Shown: one piece after another, positions 5,749 through 8,636 of the stretch
How the letters are laid out: every line of letters begins with the position of its first letter
How positions within the stretch are numbered: the first letter of the stretch is position 1
Assembly (NCBI GenBank): GCA_037969175.1
Contig: JBBKWX010000090.1
Coordinates: forward strand, 1 to 8,636
Direction of reading: 5' to 3'
DNA length: 8,636 bases
Source of the DNA: JBBKWX01 sp037969175
Lineage (GTDB): Bacteria > Bacteroidota > Bacteroidia > AKYH767-A > JBBKVM01
Program-made: the position numbers and the translations under genes
Notes under the pieces: model-generated
Told to the model about the DNA's origin: nothing
The model's input: the letters and a program-made list of their open reading frames with translations, nothing else
Databases searched by the model: none

Positions 5749-8145
5749 ATGCCCATGTTCGTTGTTAAAAGAGACGGCCGTAAAGAATCGGTTAAATTTG
5801 ATAAGGTGACCGCCCGTGTTCAAAAACTTTGTTATGGTCTGAACCCGGACCATGTAGACCCTATGCAGGTAGCCCAAAAGGTTATCGAAGGGATCTATGA
5901 CGGAGTTTCAACAATCGAGCTGGATAACCTTGCTGCCGAGATCGCCGCATCTCTCACCACCAAGCATCCCGACTATGCATTACTTGCATCGAGGATAGCC
6001 ATTTCTAATCTTCATAAGAATACCAAGAAGAGTTTCTCTGAAACTATGAGAGATCTCTATACTTATATCGATCCAAAAACCGGACAAGAAGCTCCGATGT
6101 TAGCAGACGATGTGATGGATATCATCAATCGTAATGCAGATGCATTGGATTCTACTATTATATATGATCGTGATTTCGGTTATGATTATTTCGGATTCAA
6201 GACCCTTGAGAAATCCTATTTGTTAAAGATAAAAGGTCAGGTAGCTGAGCGTCCCCAGCATATGATCATGCGTGTGGCAGTTGGTATCCATAAAGAAGAT
6301 ATTGATGGAGCGATCCAAACTTATAACCTAATGTCGGAGCGTTGGTTTACACATGCTACACCAACCTTGTTCAATGCAGGTACTCCTAAGCCTCAGCTTT
6401 CATCTTGTTTTTTATTGACGATGAAAGATGATAGTATCGATGGGATCTATGATAGCTTAAAGCAATGTGCAAAGATCTCTCAGAGCGCAGGTGGAATTGG
6501 TCTTAGCATACACAATGTACGTGCTACCGGTTCATACATCCGCGGTACCAACGGTACTTCGAATGGTATCGTTCCTATGCTGCGTGTATTCAATGATACT
6601 GCACGTTATGTAGATCAGGGCGGAGGAAAACGCAAAGGTTCATTTGCAATTTATCTTGAGCCTTGGCATGCCGATGTATTCGACTTTCTTGAATTGAAAA
6701 AGAATCATGGTAAGGAAGAAAATCGTGCACGCGATCTGTTCTTTGCATTATGGATGCCTGATCTGTTTATGCAACGTGTTGAAGACAATGGCTCATGGTC
6801 ATTGTTCTGCCCTAACGAAGCACCGGGAATGTCTGATTGTTACGGTAAAGAATTCGAAGAACTATACACCCGTTACGAGCGTGAAGGAAAAGCACGTAAG
6901 ACAATAAAGGCACAGGATCTTTGGTTTGCAATTCTTGAATCACAAATTGAAACAGGAACACCTTACATGCTTTATAAAGATGCATGTAATGAAAAATCAA
7001 ATCAGAAAAATCTGGGAACGATAAAAAGTTCTAACCTGTGTACAGAAATTATCGAGTATACTGCACCGGATGAAGTTGCGGTTTGTAATCTTGCATCTAT
7101 CGCATTGCCACGTTTTGTGATCGATGGAAAATTTGATCATCAGAAATTATTTGATATCACAAAAGTGATCACAAATAATCTAAACAAGATCATAGATGTA
7201 AACTATTATCCGGTTGAAGAAGCACGTCGTTCTAACTTGCGTCACCGTCCGATCGGAATTGGTATTCAAGGATTGGCAGATGCATTTATTTTGCTTAGAC
7301 TTCCTTTCGATAGCGAAGAAGCAGCAGAGTTGAATCGTCAGATCCACGAGACCATTTATTTCGCAGCACTTACTGCTTCTATGGAAGAGGCGAAAGTTGA
7401 TGGCCCGTATGAAACATACGAAGGATCACCGATGAGCAAAGGAATTATGCAGCCGGACATGTGGAATGTAACTCCTACAGATCGTTGGAACTGGGAAGAG
7501 CTTCGTGCAAATGTAAAACAGCATGGAATCCGCAATTCATTATTGCTTGCTCCAATGCCTACTGCAAGCACATCTCAGATCTTGGGTAATAACGAATGTT
7601 TCGAGCCGTATACTTCAAACATCTATACACGTCGTGTATTGAGCGGAGAATTTGTAGTGGTAAACAAACATCTGTTGCTGGATCTTGTGAAGGCCGGATT
7701 GTGGGATAATAATTTGAAGAATAAAATTATTACTGCTAATGGTTCTATCCAGGATATCCCTGAGATCCCACAAGACATCAAAGATCTGTACAAAACTGTT
7801 TGGGAAATTAAGCAGAGAATTCTGATCGATATGGCTGCAGATCGCGGAGCATATATTTGTCAATCACAATCCTTAAATCTTTTTGTGCAGGATGCGAATT
7901 TTGCAAAATTAACTTCGATGCATTTTTATGCATGGAAGAAAGGATTGAAGACCGGTATGTATTATCTGCGTACAAAAGCTGCAACGGATGCGATTAAATT
8001 CACCGTTGAAAAACAAGCTGAAGCCCAGGTTATACCTATGGTTTCAAGATTAATAGTTGAAGACGATGCTTCCCGAGAAGATCGTTTTGCAGAGATCGCA
8101 TGTTCACTGGATGATCCGGAATCATGCGAAGCCTGCGGAAGTTAA
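5749..8145 (+). CDS. nrdA: Ribonucleoside-diphosphate reductase class Ia, alpha (R1) subunit
   Basis: This 798-residue catalytic subunit converts ribonucleoside diphosphates to deoxy forms. An N-terminal ATP-cone (about 3-95, opening MFVVKRDGRKESVKFDKV) implies overall control by ATP and dATP. The 10-stranded barrel carries the redox pair C220 and C446, the thiyl-radical cysteine C431, and N429 and E433 beside it (SSNLCTEI). Y738 and Y739 (GMYYLRT) receive the radical from the beta subunit. The C-terminal shuttle pair is C793 and C796 (ESCEACGS), which is re-reduced by thioredoxin or glutaredoxin. Residue numbering runs only two ahead of human RRM1 through the first active-site cysteines, showing the eukaryote-like clade. 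The marked start gives MPM; ATG at 5755 is a credible alternative, since human R1 begins MHVIKRDG. The gene is intact, full length and followed by a strong terminator. Confidence 0.97.
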   Translation: MPMFVVKRDGRKESVKFDKVTARVQKLCYGLNPDHVDPMQVAQKVIEGIYDGVSTIELDNLAAEIAASLTTKHPDYALLASRIAISNLHKNTKKSFSETMRDLYTYIDPKTGQEAPMLADDVMDIINRNADALDSTIIYDRDFGYDYFGFKTLEKSYLLKIKGQVAERPQHMIMRVAVGIHKEDIDGAIQTYNLMSERWFTHATPTLFNAGTPKPQLSSCFLLTMKDDSIDGIYDSLKQCAKISQSAGGIGLSIHNVRATGSYIRGTNGTSNGIVPMLRVFNDTARYVDQGGGKRKGSFAIYLEPWHADVFDFLELKKNHGKEENRARDLFFALWMPDLFMQRVEDNGSWSLFCPNEAPGMSDCYGKEFEELYTRYEREGKARKTIKAQDLWFAILESQIETGTPYMLYKDACNEKSNQKNLGTIKSSNLCTEIIEYTAPDEVAVCNLASIALPRFVIDGKFDHQKLFDITKVITNNLNKIIDVNYYPVEEARRSNLRHRPIGIGIQGLADAFILLRLPFDSEEAAELNRQIHETIYFAALTASMEEAKVDGPYETYEGSPMSKGIMQPDMWNVTPTDRWNWEELRANVKQHGIRNSLLLAPMPTASTSQILGNNECFEPYTSNIYTRRVLSGEFVVVNKHLLLDLVKAGLWDNNLKNKIITANGSIQDIPEIPQDIKDLYKTVWEIKQRILIDMAADRGAYICQSQSLNLFVQDANFAKLTSMHFYAWKKGLKTGMYYLRTKAATDAIKFTVEKQAEAQVIPMVSRLIVEDDASREDRFAEIACSLDDPESCEACGS

Positions 8146-8176
8146 TTTTTCTTTTTTTTACATTTCATGGTTATCG

Positions 8177-8206
8177 AAACCCCTCCTGGTCCGAGGGGTT
8201 TTTTTT
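8177..8206 (+). terminator. Rho-independent terminator of the nrdBA operon
   Basis: AAACCCCTC (8177-8185) pairs perfectly with GAGGGGTTT (8193-8201) over a seven-base loop, followed by an eight-T run (8199-8206) that overlaps the stem end. It begins 31 bases after the nrdA stop. Read on the minus strand the stem is followed by only three Ts, so it is not a good terminator for the convergent gene. Confidence 0.9.
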
Positions 8207-8211
8207 GCTTT

Positions 8212-8249
8212 TGAAACCGCAAAGACGCATGAGTTTTTCGCAAAGGCGC
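8212..8249. repeat. Dispersed repeat, GCAAAGACGC type (copy B, half element)
   Basis: This matches 3724-3761 at 36 of 38 positions, in the same orientation. The two differences are A/G exchanges that swap the GCAAAGGCGC and GCAAAGACGC words between the copies. Weak similarity (GCTTTA against GCTTTT) continues to about 8260. The right palindromic arm seen in copy A is missing. It lies between the nrdA terminator and the stop of the minus-strand gene. Confidence 0.75.
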
Positions 8250-8261
8250 GCGAGGCTTTAC

Positions 8262-8636
8262 CTATAAACCATTAACAACTCTTCTTATTCCATTTTTTAA
8301 ATGCGTAACATTGAAATTAATTAAGAGGGCAAGTTTGCAATTTGTCAATTTTAAATAAGTTAGGGTTTGAGCAAAATGTATGTCGTTTAGTCCTTCAACT
8401 GCCTTCAGTTCAATTATGACTTTGTCTTCGACAATGAGGTCCATGCGATAACTGGATTTTAAATCATTTCCTTTATATATTAAAGGAATATTTTGTTCCT
8501 TTTTAACAAAGATTTTTCTTTCTACCAATTCAAAAAGCAACGCATCCCTATACGTAGATTCCAATAATCCTGGACCAAAAGTTTTATGAACCTCTATCGC
8601 ACAGCCAATAATTTTTCCTGATAATTCATCTTCTCT
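8262..8636 (-). CDS. GxxExxY family protein (PD-(D/E)xK nuclease-like), 5' partial
   Basis: Read on the minus strand, the frame is open from the right edge to a TAG at 8262-8264, giving 124 visible residues. It starts mid-gene with EDELSGKIIGCAIEVHKTFG, typical of the first few residues of the family, so only the start codon and a few residues are probably missing. The name-giving motif is present as GLLESTY. A PD-(D/E)xK-like signature follows: D66 in YRMDL, then E76 and K78 in IIELKAVE. The C-terminal LTYLKLTNCKLALLINFNV block is also typical. These proteins are predicted nucleases or nucleic-acid binding proteins of unproven function. A TTG at 8564 could be mistaken for the start, but the conserved residues lie upstream of it. 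Two rows counted in the gene fall to 18-28% GC, below the nrd genes, which may hint at separate ancestry. It converges on nrdA. Confidence 0.88.
   Translation of the reverse strand, partial: REDELSGKIIGCAIEVHKTFGPGLLESTYRDALLFELVERKIFVKKEQNIPLIYKGNDLKSSYRMDLIVEDKVIIELKAVEGLNDIHFAQTLTYLKLTNCKLALLINFNVTHLKNGIRRVVNGL

Noticed and set aside
8057..8275. A 72-codon plus-strand frame overlapping the nrdA end and the terminator
   Set aside because: It overlaps nrdA in another frame and runs through the terminator and repeat, with no domain features.

Overview
This window reads as chromosome from a member of the Bacteroidota. Several signs point that way: a secreted protein with PKD-like tandem repeats and a type IX secretion system (T9SS) C-terminal sorting domain, a DUF3109-type cysteine-rich protein typical of this phylum, starts without Shine-Dalgarno sites, a TTG/TAnnTTTG-like promoter, and dispersed repeats built from the GCAAAGACGC word. 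I cannot place it below phylum from sequence alone. No rRNA, tRNA, CRISPR array or complete insertion sequence is visible.

Layout. (1) Bases 1-2109 hold the 3' end of a large secreted or surface adhesin-like gene: part of one repeat unit, six full 86-residue units, one Ig-like module and a T9SS tail. (2) Bases 2110-2345 contain a long imperfect inverted repeat. (3) Bases 2346-3707 encode a 12-helix MFS permease of the AmpG-like group. (4) Bases 3708-3843 carry a palindromic dispersed repeat. (5) Bases 3844-4425 encode a DUF3109 protein with nine cysteines. (6) Bases 4426-4698 form a 273-base control region with three DnaA-box-like sites, overlapping dyads, a candidate promoter and a long leader. 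(7) Bases 4699-5658 (nrdB) and 5749-8145 (nrdA) encode a complete class Ia ribonucleotide reductase with all catalytic, radical-transfer and metal residues present; the order is beta before alpha and a short hairpin lies between the genes. (8) A strong intrinsic terminator follows nrdA. Beyond it lie a half copy of the repeat from region 4 and, on the minus strand, a GxxExxY-family (PD-(D/E)xK-like) gene that runs off the right edge.

How it works together. The core is the nrdBA operon, which supplies dNTPs for DNA synthesis. Its upstream region looks built for regulation, possibly by DnaA, which would link dNTP supply to replication. The other genes look like independent transcription units. 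I found no clear new multi-gene system. The most unusual material is non-coding: the nrd control region, and two same-orientation repeat copies that bracket the DUF3109-nrdB-nrdA block.
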